A stretch of 20,312 nt of DNA from JACDAN01 sp035776735 (lineage in GTDB: Bacteria; Actinomycetota; Thermoleophilia; Gaiellales; Gaiellaceae). Below the pieces are notes generated by a model that saw only the letters and a list, made by a program, of their open reading frames with translations, made no database searches and had not been told where the DNA came from. Location: assembly GCA_035776735.1 (NCBI GenBank), contig DASSSO010000104.1, positions 1 to 20,312 of the forward strand. The letters run 5' to 3'. The translations under genes were made by a program, and so were the position numbers. Below are positions 1 to 7,269 of the stretch, one piece after another; position 1 is the first letter of the stretch, and the number at the start of each line of letters is the position of its first letter.

Positions 1-2
1 AC

Positions 3-1022
3 GAGCTAGAGCGCTCGTATGCGGAGGCGCAGGAGCGCATGTCCGACCCTGCCGTCTACAACGACCACCGCGAGGCGGCGGAAGCGGGGCGGAGGCTCAA
101 GGAGCTCGAGGGCCCCTACAAGCTCGCGCGGCAGTGGCGCGGGATGCAGGAGGACCTGCAGGCCACCCGGGAGGATCCCGAGCTGGCGTCGCTGGCGCCC
201 GACCCCGCCGAGATCGCGCGGCTCGAGGAGGAGCTCAAGCTCGCGCTGGTCGAGGCGGACCCCGCCGACCGGAAGGACGTCATCGTCGAGATCCGCCAGG
301 GGGTCGGGGGCGACGAGGCCGGCCTTTGGGCGGCCGACGTGTTCCGAATGCTGACGCGGTACGCCGAGCGCCGCGGGTTCTCGCCCGAGCAGCTCTCCTC
401 GAGCCCGAACGAGGGCGGCGGCTTCAAGGAGGTGACGTTCGCCGTGAAGGGCGACGGCGCCTACTCGATCTTCAAGTGGGAGGGCGGCACGCACCGCGTC
501 CAGCGCGTACCGACGACGGAGTCGCAGGGGCGGATCCACACGTCCACCGCGACGGTCGCGGTGATGCCAGAGGCCGAGGAGGTCGAGGTCGAGATCGATC
601 CCAACGACCTGAAGATCGACGTCTACCGCTCCACCGGGCCGGGCGGGCAGAGCGTCAACACCACCGACTCAGCAGTTCGGATCACGCACCTGCCGACGAA
701 CCTCGTCGTGGCGATGCAGGACGAGAAGTCCCAGATCCAGAACCGCGCCAAGGCGCTGCGCGTCCTGCGCGCGCGGCTCTACGAGCACGAGCGGGCGAAG
801 CAGCGGGCCGAGCTCGCGAGCGCGCGGCGCTCGCAGATCGGAAGCGGCGAGCGCGCGGAGAAGATCCGCACCTACAACTTTCCCGAGAACCGCGTCACCG
901 ACCACCGGGTCAAGGTCACGCTTCACCGGCTGGACGCGGTGCTCGACGGCGAGCTGGACGAGTTCACCAACGCGCTGAGCGCCGAGGAGCGCCGCCGCGC
1001 GCTCGAAGCCGCCGCGGTTTGA
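3..1022 (+). CDS. prfA: Peptide chain release factor 1 (5' partial)
   Basis: RF1 recognises UAA and UAG in the ribosomal A site and triggers release of the finished polypeptide. The GGQ catalytic motif, within GPGGQS, is encoded at 642-650. The stop-codon-reading tripeptide is P-T-T in the context VQRVPTTESQG, which fits the RF1 PxT rule and not the SPF of RF2. The C-terminal part (RTYNFPENRVTDHR) is typical of class I release factors. An ATG lies at 39, but the frame is open to the left edge and its residues (ELERSYAEAQERMSDP) match the usual RF1 N-terminal helix, so the true start is upstream of the window and some tens of residues are missing. Its stop overlaps the start of prmC, whose product methylates the GGQ glutamine. 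Identity is very secure. Confidence 0.97.
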   Translation, partial: ELERSYAEAQERMSDPAVYNDHREAAEAGRRLKELEGPYKLARQWRGMQEDLQATREDPELASLAPDPAEIARLEEELKLALVEADPADRKDVIVEIRQGVGGDEAGLWAADVFRMLTRYAERRGFSPEQLSSSPNEGGGFKEVTFAVKGDGAYSIFKWEGGTHRVQRVPTTESQGRIHTSTATVAVMPEAEEVEVEIDPNDLKIDVYRSTGPGGQSVNTTDSAVRITHLPTNLVVAMQDEKSQIQNRAKALRVLRARLYEHERAKQRAELASARRSQIGSGERAEKIRTYNFPENRVTDHRVKVTLHRLDAVLDGELDEFTNALSAEERRRALEAAAV

Positions 1023-1843
1023 CGGTCCGCGGTGCGCTCACCGAGGGCGCCACGGCGCTCGAGCGGGCAGGCTGCCCTTCTCCCGGCGTCGACGCCGAAT
1101 GGCTTCTCGCGCACGTGCTCGGCGTCTCCCGGACCGAGCTGCACGCGCTCCCGCCGGAGCTGGCGGAGCGCGATGTCGACCGCTTCCGTGCGCTCGTGGC
1201 GCGGCGCGCGTCCCGCGAGCCGCTGGCCTACATCCTCGGCGAGTGGGGTTTCCGCCGCCTGACGCTCGCCGTCGATCCCCGTGTCCTCATCCCGCGGCCC
1301 GAGACGGAGACGGTCGTCGAGCGCTGCCTTGCCCTCCTGGCCGGTGTCGACGTGCCGCTCGTGCTGGATGTCGGCGTCGGGTCCGGCGCGATCGCGCTGG
1401 CCATCGCGGACGAGCGGCCCGACGCGCAGGTGGTCGCGACGGACGTGTCCCCGGGTGCGCTGGCGGTGGCGGAGGAAAACCGCCGCCGTGCGTCGGTCGA
1501 CGGGCGTGTGCGGTTCGTCCGGGGAGACCTGTCGGCCGGGGAGACCGGGCCGTTCGACCTCGTCGTTTCGAACCCGCCCTACGTGGCGCCGGACGAGCTC
1601 GCCAGCCTGGAGCCGGAGCTGCTCTTCGAGCCGCGCGCGGCTCTCGTCGGCGTTGGGGGCCACGAGGCGGTCGCCTGCGCCGCGCTGGAGACACTCGCCC
1701 CCGGCGGGGCGCTCGTGCTCGAGGTCGGCGACGGGCAGGCGCCGTCGGTTGAGCGGCTCCTCGAGGAGCTCGGCTTCGCCGAGGTCGCGATCTCCGCGGA
1801 TCTCGCCGGCAGAGAGCGGGTCGTGGAGGGCCGGCGCCCGTGA
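1019..1843 (+). CDS. prmC: Peptide chain release factor N5-glutamine methyltransferase
   Basis: PrmC (HemK) uses S-adenosylmethionine to methylate the glutamine of the GGQ motif in RF1 and RF2, which raises release activity. The 274-residue product has an N-terminal helical release-factor-binding region and a Rossmann methyltransferase domain with SAM motif DVGVGSGAIALAI (around residues 117-129) and the substrate-glutamine motif NPPY at residues 185-188 (1571-1582). Upstream of the catalytic domain the family signature ILGEWGFRRLTLAVDP and IPRPETE are present. I chose the TTG at 1019 because it gives the expected N-terminus (MTVRGALTEG) and overlaps the prfA stop as TTGA. The same frame continues upstream inside prfA, but that part is out-of-phase prfA sequence. 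The downstream gene also overlaps (GTGA), so translation of prfA, prmC and tsaC is probably coupled. Confidence 0.95.
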   Translation: MTVRGALTEGATALERAGCPSPGVDAEWLLAHVLGVSRTELHALPPELAERDVDRFRALVARRASREPLAYILGEWGFRRLTLAVDPRVLIPRPETETVVERCLALLAGVDVPLVLDVGVGSGAIALAIADERPDAQVVATDVSPGALAVAEENRRRASVDGRVRFVRGDLSAGETGPFDLVVSNPPYVAPDELASLEPELLFEPRAALVGVGGHEAVACAALETLAPGGALVLEVGDGQAPSVERLLEELGFAEVAISADLAGRERVVEGRRP

Positions 1844-2439
1844 GCGAGCAGGCGATCGAGGCGATCCGGGCCGGCCGGCCGGTCGTCCTGCCGACCGACA
1901 CCGTGTACGGGCTGTGCGCCGACGCGTACCACGAGGCGCCCGTCCGGCGGCTCTACCGGCTGAAGGGGCGAGGCGAGCTCCAGCCGACCGCGCTCCTCGC
2001 GGCCGACGTCGACGTCCTGCTCGATGCGGTCCCGGAGCTCCGCGGGCGTGCGGGGACGATCGCGAGGGCGCTGCTGCCGGGGCCCTACACGCTCGTCCTG
2101 CCGAACCCCGGCCGCCGGTTCCGGTGGCTCTCCGGCGGGCGGCCGGACACGATCGGCGTCCGGGTGCCGGAGCTGCCCGGGGAGGCGCAGGCGATCCTCG
2201 ACGAGGTCGGTGCGGTCGCGGCCACCAGCGCGAACTATCCCGGCGAGCCCGACCCGCGGCGCCTGGACGAGGTTCCCGAGGCGCTGTGCGACGGCTGTGC
2301 CGCCGTGGTCGACGGCGGCGAGCTGCCGGGCACGCCCTCGACGGTGCTCGACCTCACCGGATCCGAGCCGGTGGTCGTCCGAGAGGGTGCCGTCCCGTCC
2401 GCCGAGGCGCTCAGCCGGCTCCACGAGCTCGTCGGCTAG
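1840..2439 (+). CDS. tsaC: L-threonylcarbamoyladenylate synthase (TsaC/Sua5 family)
   Basis: This YrdC-domain enzyme makes threonylcarbamoyl-AMP from threonine, bicarbonate and ATP, the first step toward t6A at position 37 of ANN-decoding tRNAs. The 199-residue protein is the short, single-domain form without the extra C-terminal Sua5 domain. The N-terminal PTDTVYGLCADA (from residue 18), the basic KGR at residues 42-44, LPGPYTLVLP and ATSANYPGEP are hallmarks of the family. It begins with GTG at 1840 and overlaps the prmC stop by four bases (GTGA). The neighbourhood prfA-prmC-tsaC is a widely conserved translation-quality block. In many relatives a low-molecular-weight phosphatase and rpiB follow; here glyA comes next. 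Confidence 0.93.
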   Translation: MSEQAIEAIRAGRPVVLPTDTVYGLCADAYHEAPVRRLYRLKGRGELQPTALLAADVDVLLDAVPELRGRAGTIARALLPGPYTLVLPNPGRRFRWLSGGRPDTIGVRVPELPGEAQAILDEVGAVAATSANYPGEPDPRRLDEVPEALCDGCAAVVDGGELPGTPSTVLDLTGSEPVVVREGAVPSAEALSRLHELVG

Positions 2440-2456
2440 GAGCCCGAGGTGCGGGG

Positions 2457-2462
2457 TACGAT
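2457..2462 (+). promoter_or_regulatory. Candidate leaderless promoter (-10 TACGAT) for glyA
   Basis: TACGAT fits the TANNNT -10 consensus and ends exactly 7 bases before the ATG at 2470, so transcription would begin at or next to the A of the start codon. No convincing -35 is visible. The same TANNNT-N7-start arrangement recurs before dppC and before a mini-ORF upstream of atpD. This is an inference from pattern only. Confidence 0.45.
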
Positions 2463-2469
2463 CCCCGCG

Positions 2470-3762
2470 ATGGCGATCGCGCACGAGACGTTCGAGCAGC
2501 TCCGGACCGCCGGCCTTTCCGACGTCGACCCCCAGATCGCCGAGCTGCTCGGCAAGGAGCTCGAACGGCAGCGCGGCCAGATCGAGCTGATCGCCTCCGA
2601 GAACTTCACCTGGCCGGCGATCCTCGAGGCCGTCGGGTCGACGCCTACCAACAAGTACGCGGAGGGCTACCCGGGCCGGCGGTACTACGGCGGCTGCGAG
2701 GTCGTCGACGAGATCGAGCAGCTCGCGATCGACCGCGCGAAGTCGCTCTTCGGCGCCGACCACGCCAACGTCCAGCCGCACGCGGGCGCCCAGACGAACA
2801 TGGCCGTCTACATGGCTGCGCTCAAACCGGGCGACACGATCCTCTCGCTCGAGCTCTCGCACGGCGGCCACCTGACGCACGGCCTCAAGGTGAACTTCTC
2901 GGGCCGGCTGTACACGATCGCCCACTACGGCGTCTCGCGGGAGACGAACGTCGTGGACCACGACGAGGTGCTCCACCTCGCCAAGGAGCACCGGCCGCAG
3001 CTGATCGTCTGCGGCGGGTCGGCCTACCCGCGCGCCGTCGAGACCGACCGGTTCCGGCAGATCGCGGACGAGGTCGGCGCGCTGCTGCTCTGCGACATGG
3101 CCCACTTCGCGGGGCTCGTCGCAGCCGGGCTGCACCCGAACCCGGTCGAGCACTGCGACTTCGTGACCTCGACGACGCACAAGACGCTGGCAGGGCCGCG
3201 CGCCGGCTTCATCCTCTGCCGCGAGGAGCACGCGCAGGCCGTCGACCGCGCCGTCTTCCCGGGCATGCAGGGCGGCCCGCTCGAGCACTCGATCGCCGCG
3301 AAGGCGACCTGCTTCCGGATCGCCGCCACGGAGGCCTTCAAGGACTACCAGCGCCAGGTGCGCGCGAATGCCGACACGCTCTCGCACACCCTGATCGAGG
3401 GCGGCCTCGACGTCCTGACCGGCGGCACGGACACGCACCTCCTCCAGCTCGACCTCCGTTCGACGGACTGGACGGGCAAGGACGCGGAGGAGCGGCTCGC
3501 CGAGGTGAAGCTGACCGTGAACCGGAACACGGTTCCCTTCGACGAGCGGCCGCCGACGGTGGCCTCGGGCGTCCGGATCGGAACGCCGGCGGTGACGATG
3601 CGGGGGTTCGTGGAAGACGACTTCCGCGAGATCGGCCGGATCATCGTCGAGGCGCTCGGCGAGGGCGCCGACCTGGACGCGCTCGCCGCGCGGAGCACCG
3701 CGCTCTGCGACAAGCATCCGCTCTATCCGGGGTTCGGCGGCTACACCACCTACGCCGCGTGA
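2470..3762 (+). CDS. glyA: Serine hydroxymethyltransferase
   Basis: GlyA is a PLP enzyme that interconverts serine and glycine and charges tetrahydrofolate with a one-carbon unit for purine, thymidylate and methionine synthesis. The 430-residue length is normal for the family. Visible signatures are IELIASENF near the N-terminus, NKYAEGYPGRRYYGG, the SHGGHLTHG loop, and the PLP-lysine motif THKTLAGPRAG with the lysine at residue 238 (3181-3183). The ATG at 2470 gives the usual N-terminus and follows a candidate leaderless -10 by 7 bases. A GTG at 2449 preceded by AGGAG (2438-2442) is a second possible start that adds seven residues (MRGTIPA). The stop overlaps the GTG start of upp. Clustering with upp links one-carbon and pyrimidine salvage metabolism, as in Bacillus. 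Confidence 0.96.
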   Translation: MAIAHETFEQLRTAGLSDVDPQIAELLGKELERQRGQIELIASENFTWPAILEAVGSTPTNKYAEGYPGRRYYGGCEVVDEIEQLAIDRAKSLFGADHANVQPHAGAQTNMAVYMAALKPGDTILSLELSHGGHLTHGLKVNFSGRLYTIAHYGVSRETNVVDHDEVLHLAKEHRPQLIVCGGSAYPRAVETDRFRQIADEVGALLLCDMAHFAGLVAAGLHPNPVEHCDFVTSTTHKTLAGPRAGFILCREEHAQAVDRAVFPGMQGGPLEHSIAAKATCFRIAATEAFKDYQRQVRANADTLSHTLIEGGLDVLTGGTDTHLLQLDLRSTDWTGKDAEERLAEVKLTVNRNTVPFDERPPTVASGVRIGTPAVTMRGFVEDDFREIGRIIVEALGEGADLDALAARSTALCDKHPLYPGFGGYTTYAA

Positions 3763-4403
3763 GCGCCGTCGCCACAGAGCGCCTGATCGTCGTCGACCAC
3801 CCGCTCGTCCAGCACAAGCTCTCCTATCTGCGGGAGAAGGACACGCCGACCGTCCACTTCCGCAAGATCGCGAACGAGGTCACGCTGCTCCTCACCTACG
3901 AGGCGACGAAGGACTTCCCGACCGAGGACGTCGAGATCGAGACGCCGCTCGAGCGGACGACCGTGCAGCGGATCTCGGGCAAGAAGGTCGCGGTCTGCCC
4001 GGTGCTCAGAGCCGGGATGGGGATGCTGGACGGCGTGCTCTCGCTCGTCTCGGGCGCGCGGGTCGGGTTCATCGGTCTCTACCGAGACGAGGAGACGCTC
4101 GAGCCGGTCGAGTACTACGTCAAGCTCCCGAACGACCTCGCGGAGCGCGACGCGATCGTCCTCGACCCGATGCTCGCGACCGGCAACTCCAGCGCCGCCG
4201 CGATCGCGCGGGTGAAGGAGGCCGGTGCCAGGTCGGTGACGCTCGTCTGCCTCGTCTCGGCGCCCGAGGGGGTCGCCCGCGTCCACGAGGAGCACCCGGA
4301 CGTCACGATCGTGACGGCCGCGGTGGACCGCGGCCTGAACGAGCGCGGCTTCATCGTCCCGGGGCTCGGGGACGCCGGAGACCGCCTCTACGGCACGAAG
4401 TAG
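3759..4403 (+). CDS. upp: Uracil phosphoribosyltransferase
   Basis: Upp salvages uracil by reacting it with PRPP to form UMP in the cytosol. The 214-residue protein carries the PRPP-binding motif LDPMLATGNS at residues 135-144 and the uracil-specificity C-terminus FIVPGLGDAGDRLYGT. The N-terminal VDHPLVQHKLSYLR and the VLRAGMGM loop are also diagnostic. The start is the GTG at 3759, which overlaps the glyA stop (GTGA), implying translational coupling; the frame is open far upstream but that part is out-of-phase sequence of other genes. The glycine normally found in ATGGS is asparagine here (ATGNS), a mild variation within the motif. The gene ends in TAG at 4401 and a 106-bp spacer follows. 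Confidence 0.95.
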   Translation: MSAVATERLIVVDHPLVQHKLSYLREKDTPTVHFRKIANEVTLLLTYEATKDFPTEDVEIETPLERTTVQRISGKKVAVCPVLRAGMGMLDGVLSLVSGARVGFIGLYRDEETLEPVEYYVKLPNDLAERDAIVLDPMLATGNSSAAAIARVKEAGARSVTLVCLVSAPEGVARVHEEHPDVTIVTAAVDRGLNERGFIVPGLGDAGDRLYGTK

Positions 4404-4480
4404 GGCGAGTGCCCCATCCAGCGATACATGCCGGTTTCTGGCCCGCGATCACGCGGCGCCTGAGCTCCCCCTCCGCCTCA

Positions 4481-4500
4481 CCAAGGCTGTCTAGCCTTGG
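4481..4500 (+). repeat. Perfect 8-bp hairpin upstream of wecA-like gene
   Basis: CCAAGGCT (4481-4488), loop GTCT, AGCCTTGG (4493-4500). There is no T-tract after it, so it is not a classical intrinsic terminator. The right arm contains a TANNNT-type hexamer (TAGCCT, 4492-4497) 12 bases before the GTG at 4510, so the element may be an operator over the promoter or a structure at the 3' end of the upp transcript. Confidence 0.5.
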
Positions 4501-4509
4501 CTCGTCGGA

Positions 4510-5697
4510 GTGCGAGCTCTGGCTTGGTGGTCGCGACCCAGAATTCCGGCGGCATCACTGGACGGGGCACTAGTGGACACCCTCCGCGACAACCCGGAGG
4601 TCCTCTGGGGCTTCCTGCTCGCCCTCGGCGTCGTCCTGCTCCTCACGCCCGGCGTCGGGCGGTTCGCGCGCTTCCTCGGTGTCGTGGACGAGCCGGGAGA
4701 GACGCGACGGGTCCACACCCATCCGGTGCCGCGGCTGGGTGGGATCGCGCTCCTGCTCGGCATCTTCGTCCCGGCCCTCGCGTTCCTCGAGCTCGACGGT
4801 CCCTACCGCGGGATCCTGCTCGGCGCCGCGATCGCGACCACGGTCGGCGCCGTGGACGACTTCCGCGGCCTGCCGTGGTGGGCGAAGCTCGGCGGGCAGG
4901 TCTCGGCTGCCGCGGTCGCCGTCGGCTTCGGCGTCACCGTCGACCGCTTCACGTTCCCGGGTCTCGGCAGCCAGGAGTTGCCCGAGTGGGCCGCCGGCGC
5001 CGCGACGATCGTCTGGGTGGTGGCGATCATGAACATGGTCAACTTCCTGGACGGAATGGACGGCCTCGCGGCCGGCATCTGCGCGATCGCCGGCTCGACG
5101 TTCGCGATCATCGGCCTCTCGCTGGGCGTTCCCGAGGCGGCGCTGCTGTCGGCGATCGTCGCCGGCGCCTGCTTCGGCTTCCTCCACCACAACTTCTACC
5201 CGGCCCGGATCTTCATGGGCGACTCGGGCGCGCTCCTGCTCGGGTTCCTGCTCGCGACGCTCGCGATCGAGGGCCTCGTGAAGACGGCCGCGTTGGCGAC
5301 GCTCGTCCTGCCGCTCCTCGTGCTGGCGATCCCGATCGTGGACACCTCGTTCGTGGTCGCGAAGCGGCTCAAGTACCGCCAGCCGCTCTATGCGGCCGAC
5401 CGGACGCACCTCCACCACCGGTTCATGAACATCGGCTTCTCCCAGAAGCGGGCGGTGGCCTACATGTACGCCTGGTGCGGGATCCTCGCCGCCGCGGCGC
5501 TCGCGACCCGCTTTCTGCCCCCGCGGCCGCGGGGCGAGTGGGACCTCTCGAACACGCTGATCGCGGGCGGCATGACCGTCCTGGCCCTGGCGGCATCCGT
5601 GTACATCGCCTACCTCCTCGAGATCGTCAAGCTCGCGAACCCCCGGATCCGCCGGCGCGAGGAGCAGGCGCGAGAGCACGCGCGCCGCTCGGCCTGA
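4510..5697 (+). CDS. wecA: Polyprenyl-phosphate GlcNAc/HexNAc-1-phosphate transferase (WecA/TagO/MraY family)
   Basis: This integral membrane enzyme family moves a sugar-1-phosphate from a UDP-sugar onto undecaprenyl (or decaprenyl) phosphate, starting a cell-envelope polymer. About ten to eleven hydrophobic segments are visible in 395 residues. The family's catalytic signatures are present: VDDF with Asp116-Asp117, NFLDGMDG with Asp181 and Asp184, MGDSG (236-240), and the cytoplasmic histidine motif HLHHR at 300-304. The HLHHR loop and gene position, equivalent to Rv1302 (rfe/wecA) just upstream of the atp operon in Mycobacterium tuberculosis, favour a WecA/TagO enzyme over MraY. The sugar cannot be told from sequence. 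The start is uncertain: GTG at 4510, or GTG at 4573 giving MDTLRDNPEVLWGF directly before the first membrane helix. The tail is basic and cytoplasmic. Confidence 0.88.
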   Translation: MRALAWWSRPRIPAASLDGALVDTLRDNPEVLWGFLLALGVVLLLTPGVGRFARFLGVVDEPGETRRVHTHPVPRLGGIALLLGIFVPALAFLELDGPYRGILLGAAIATTVGAVDDFRGLPWWAKLGGQVSAAAVAVGFGVTVDRFTFPGLGSQELPEWAAGAATIVWVVAIMNMVNFLDGMDGLAAGICAIAGSTFAIIGLSLGVPEAALLSAIVAGACFGFLHHNFYPARIFMGDSGALLLGFLLATLAIEGLVKTAALATLVLPLLVLAIPIVDTSFVVAKRLKYRQPLYAADRTHLHHRFMNIGFSQKRAVAYMYAWCGILAAAALATRFLPPRPRGEWDLSNTLIAGGMTVLALAASVYIAYLLEIVKLANPRIRRREEQAREHARRSA

Positions 5698-5703
5698 GGT
5701 AGC

Positions 5704-5766
5704 TACAAGCTTCGGCAGTTTTCGCTGAACCATGCGGGTTTCCGCTGTTACAAGCTCTGGTATGCT
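5704..5766 (+). promoter_or_regulatory. Candidate atp operon promoter with nested direct repeats
   Basis: TATGCT at 5761-5766 is preceded by TGG, giving an extended -10 (TGNTANNNT). It lies 10 bases before the ATG at 5777, so the leader would be only a few bases long. Upstream are two pairs of direct repeats: TACAAGCT at 5704-5711 and 5749-5756 (45 bp apart), and GTTTTCGCTG at 5718-5727 versus GTTTCCGCTG at 5738-5747 (20 bp apart). No good -35 is visible. Promoter call is inference; the repeats are read directly. Confidence 0.55.
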
Positions 5767-5776
5767 CGCGGCGGAA

Positions 5777-5980
5777 ATGGAGCCGGCCCCCCGCCAGTCC
5801 TTCGACCCCGCAGGCGCGGGAGCCGTGTTGGTGGGAACCACCGCCGGCACGATCGGAGTCGGCGCGCTGGTCGGCTGGGCCGCCGGCTCGTGGACGCTCG
5901 GCGCCCTCGTCGGAGCCGTTCTCGGCATCCCCGCCGGCATCTTCGCCGTCTACCGCCGCTACCGGGACGCGCTCTCGTGA
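5777..5980 (+). CDS. AtpZ/AtpI-family small membrane protein
   Basis: A 67-residue protein with two hydrophobic segments rich in regularly spaced glycine (GTTAGTIGVGALVGWAAG, then LGALVGAVLGIPAGIFAVY) and a basic end (YRRYRDALS). This two-helix hairpin is characteristic of the AtpZ-type proteins encoded at the head of atp operons, thought to help c-ring/Fo assembly or Mg2+ supply. I chose the ATG at 5777, just after the extended -10; in-frame ATGs at 5732 and 5762 lie upstream of or within the promoter hexamer and are less likely. It is the first gene of the atp transcript and overlaps the next gene as GTGA. The family assignment rests on size, topology and position, not on a catalytic motif. 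Confidence 0.75.
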   Translation: MEPAPRQSFDPAGAGAVLVGTTAGTIGVGALVGWAAGSWTLGALVGAVLGIPAGIFAVYRRYRDALS

Positions 5981-6369
5981 GGGACGTCTGGGCGACACCG
6001 CGCCCGGTCCCGAGCCGGCTCGTGCCCGTGGCCGCCGGCGCCGCGGTGATCGCGCTCGCCCTTCCCGTCTTCGCCGCCGCCGGCTGGCCGCTCCGCGGCT
6101 GGGCCCTCGGCGCCATCCTCTGGGTCGGCGCGCAGGCGCTCGGCCTGCTCCTGTCGCGGCTGAGCCTCGGCGCCGATAATCTCGCCGCCTCAGGCGTGAG
6201 GGGAGTCGGGATGATGTTCCGTCCGGTGGCCGTGATGGTGGTCGTGATCGCCGTCGCGGCCTCGAACGCAGAGGTCGGCGTGGCCGCCGGCATGCTCTAC
6301 GCGGTCGCGTACTCGCTCGAGCTCGGCCTCTCGCTGCTCACCTACTTCGGGAGCCCGGCGCAGCGATGA
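5977..6369 (+). CDS. AtpI-like ATP synthase accessory membrane protein
   Basis: A 130-residue protein with about four predicted membrane helices, roughly at residues 15-35, 40-60, 80-100 and 103-122. AtpI proteins are non-stoichiometric Fo assembly factors that assist c-ring formation. The GTG at 5977 overlaps the previous stop (GTGA) and the gene's own stop overlaps the atpB ATG (ATGA at 6366-6369), so it is tightly embedded in the operon. Its location matches Rv1303, annotated as ATP synthase I protein in M. tuberculosis. No strict sequence motif defines it; the call comes from topology, length and the conserved slot between the AtpZ-like gene and atpB. Confidence 0.7.
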   Translation: MRDVWATPRPVPSRLVPVAAGAAVIALALPVFAAAGWPLRGWALGAILWVGAQALGLLLSRLSLGADNLAASGVRGVGMMFRPVAVMVVVIAVAASNAEVGVAAGMLYAVAYSLELGLSLLTYFGSPAQR

Positions 6370-7259
6370 GACGCGTGCTTGCTTTCGCGACGACGCTCCT
6401 ACTCGCCTTCCCGGCCTCCGCGCTCGCCTCGACGGTCGAGAACGGCGAGGAGGAGAAGTTCGACCCGTCCGAAGAGTGGCTCCTCCACGACTGGGTGCCG
6501 ATCCACATTGGGCCGCTCGACCTCTCGATCAACAAGGCCGTCGCCTACCTGATCCTCGCGTCCGTCTTGACGATCGTGATCGGCTGGCTGCTCATGCGTT
6601 GGCGCCTTGGCACGGACCCCGACCGCCGCCAGACGGTGGGCGAGTGGATCTACGAGATCACACAGACACAGATCGCCGAACAGGGGCTGCCGACGAAGGC
6701 GATCGCCCGCTGGTACCCGTATGTCGCGTCGCTTGCGCTCTTCATCTGGGTCGTGAACGTGGTCGGCTTCATCCCGCTGCCGCTCTCGGACGAGACGGTC
6801 AACGTCTTCGGTGTCGACCTGCCGACGCTCGGCATCTACGCGGCCACCTCAACGCTGTCCGTCACCCTCACCCTGGCCCTGATGACGTTCGTCTTCACGC
6901 ACGTCGAGGGGATCCGGGCGAACGGCGCGGTCGGCTACTTCAAGAGCTGGATCCCGGATGTCCCGAAGGCGATGTACCCGCTGATCGTCCCGCTCGAGGT
7001 GCTCGGACAGTTCATGCGGCTGATCTCACTGTCCGTCCGGCTCTACGCGAACATGCTCGCCGGGCACATGCTGATCCTGGTCTTCATCAGCCTGATCTTC
7101 TTGATGAGCGGCTGGGTTTTTAGCCTGACGCCGTTAATCGTCGCCTTCGTTACCGCCTTCTACATCTTCGAGCTGCTGATCGTGGTCAGCATCCAGGCGT
7201 ACATCTTCGCCGCCCTGTCAGCCATCTACATCGGCTCGGCGATCGAGCCGGAGCACTAA
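6366..7259 (+). CDS. atpB: F1Fo ATP synthase subunit a
   Basis: Subunit a forms the two proton half-channels of Fo next to the c-ring. The 297-residue protein has the essential arginine at residue 225 in the conserved stretch SLSVRLYANMLAGH and the later helix ELLIVVSIQAYIFAAL, both diagnostic. Five or so membrane helices follow residue 55. Unusually for an actinobacterial subunit a, the N-terminus (MRRVLAFATTLLLAFPASALAS) looks like a cleavable signal peptide, followed by an acidic stretch ENGEEEKFDPSEEW before the first canonical helix. The ATG overlaps the atpI stop (ATGA). The stop TAA at 7257 lies within the Shine-Dalgarno region of atpE. Confidence 0.97.
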   Translation: MRRVLAFATTLLLAFPASALASTVENGEEEKFDPSEEWLLHDWVPIHIGPLDLSINKAVAYLILASVLTIVIGWLLMRWRLGTDPDRRQTVGEWIYEITQTQIAEQGLPTKAIARWYPYVASLALFIWVVNVVGFIPLPLSDETVNVFGVDLPTLGIYAATSTLSVTLTLALMTFVFTHVEGIRANGAVGYFKSWIPDVPKAMYPLIVPLEVLGQFMRLISLSVRLYANMLAGHMLILVFISLIFLMSGWVFSLTPLIVAFVTAFYIFELLIVVSIQAYIFAALSAIYIGSAIEPEH

Positions 7260-7268
7260 AGGAGGAGG
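7258..7268 (+). promoter_or_regulatory. Strong Shine-Dalgarno of atpE
   Basis: AAAGGAGG (7258-7265) followed by a second overlapping GGAGG (7264-7268) precedes the atpE ATG at 7270. It is the strongest ribosome binding site among the atp genes here, consistent with the need for about ten or more copies of subunit c per enzyme. Confidence 0.85.
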
Positions 7269-7269
7269 A

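Noticed and set aside
134..1018. Upstream extension of the prmC frame inside prfA
   Set aside because: It is the out-of-phase frame of prfA, and the TTG at 1019 gives the expected PrmC N-terminus.
1579..3717. 712-codon minus-strand frame across prmC, tsaC and glyA
   Set aside because: Shadow of GC-rich coding sequence. The plus-strand genes are complete and conserved.
4497..5702. 401-codon plus-strand frame from a TTG overlapping the wecA-like gene
   Set aside because: Arg/Pro/Gly-rich shadow with no membrane helices. The overlapping frame has all catalytic motifs of the WecA/MraY family.
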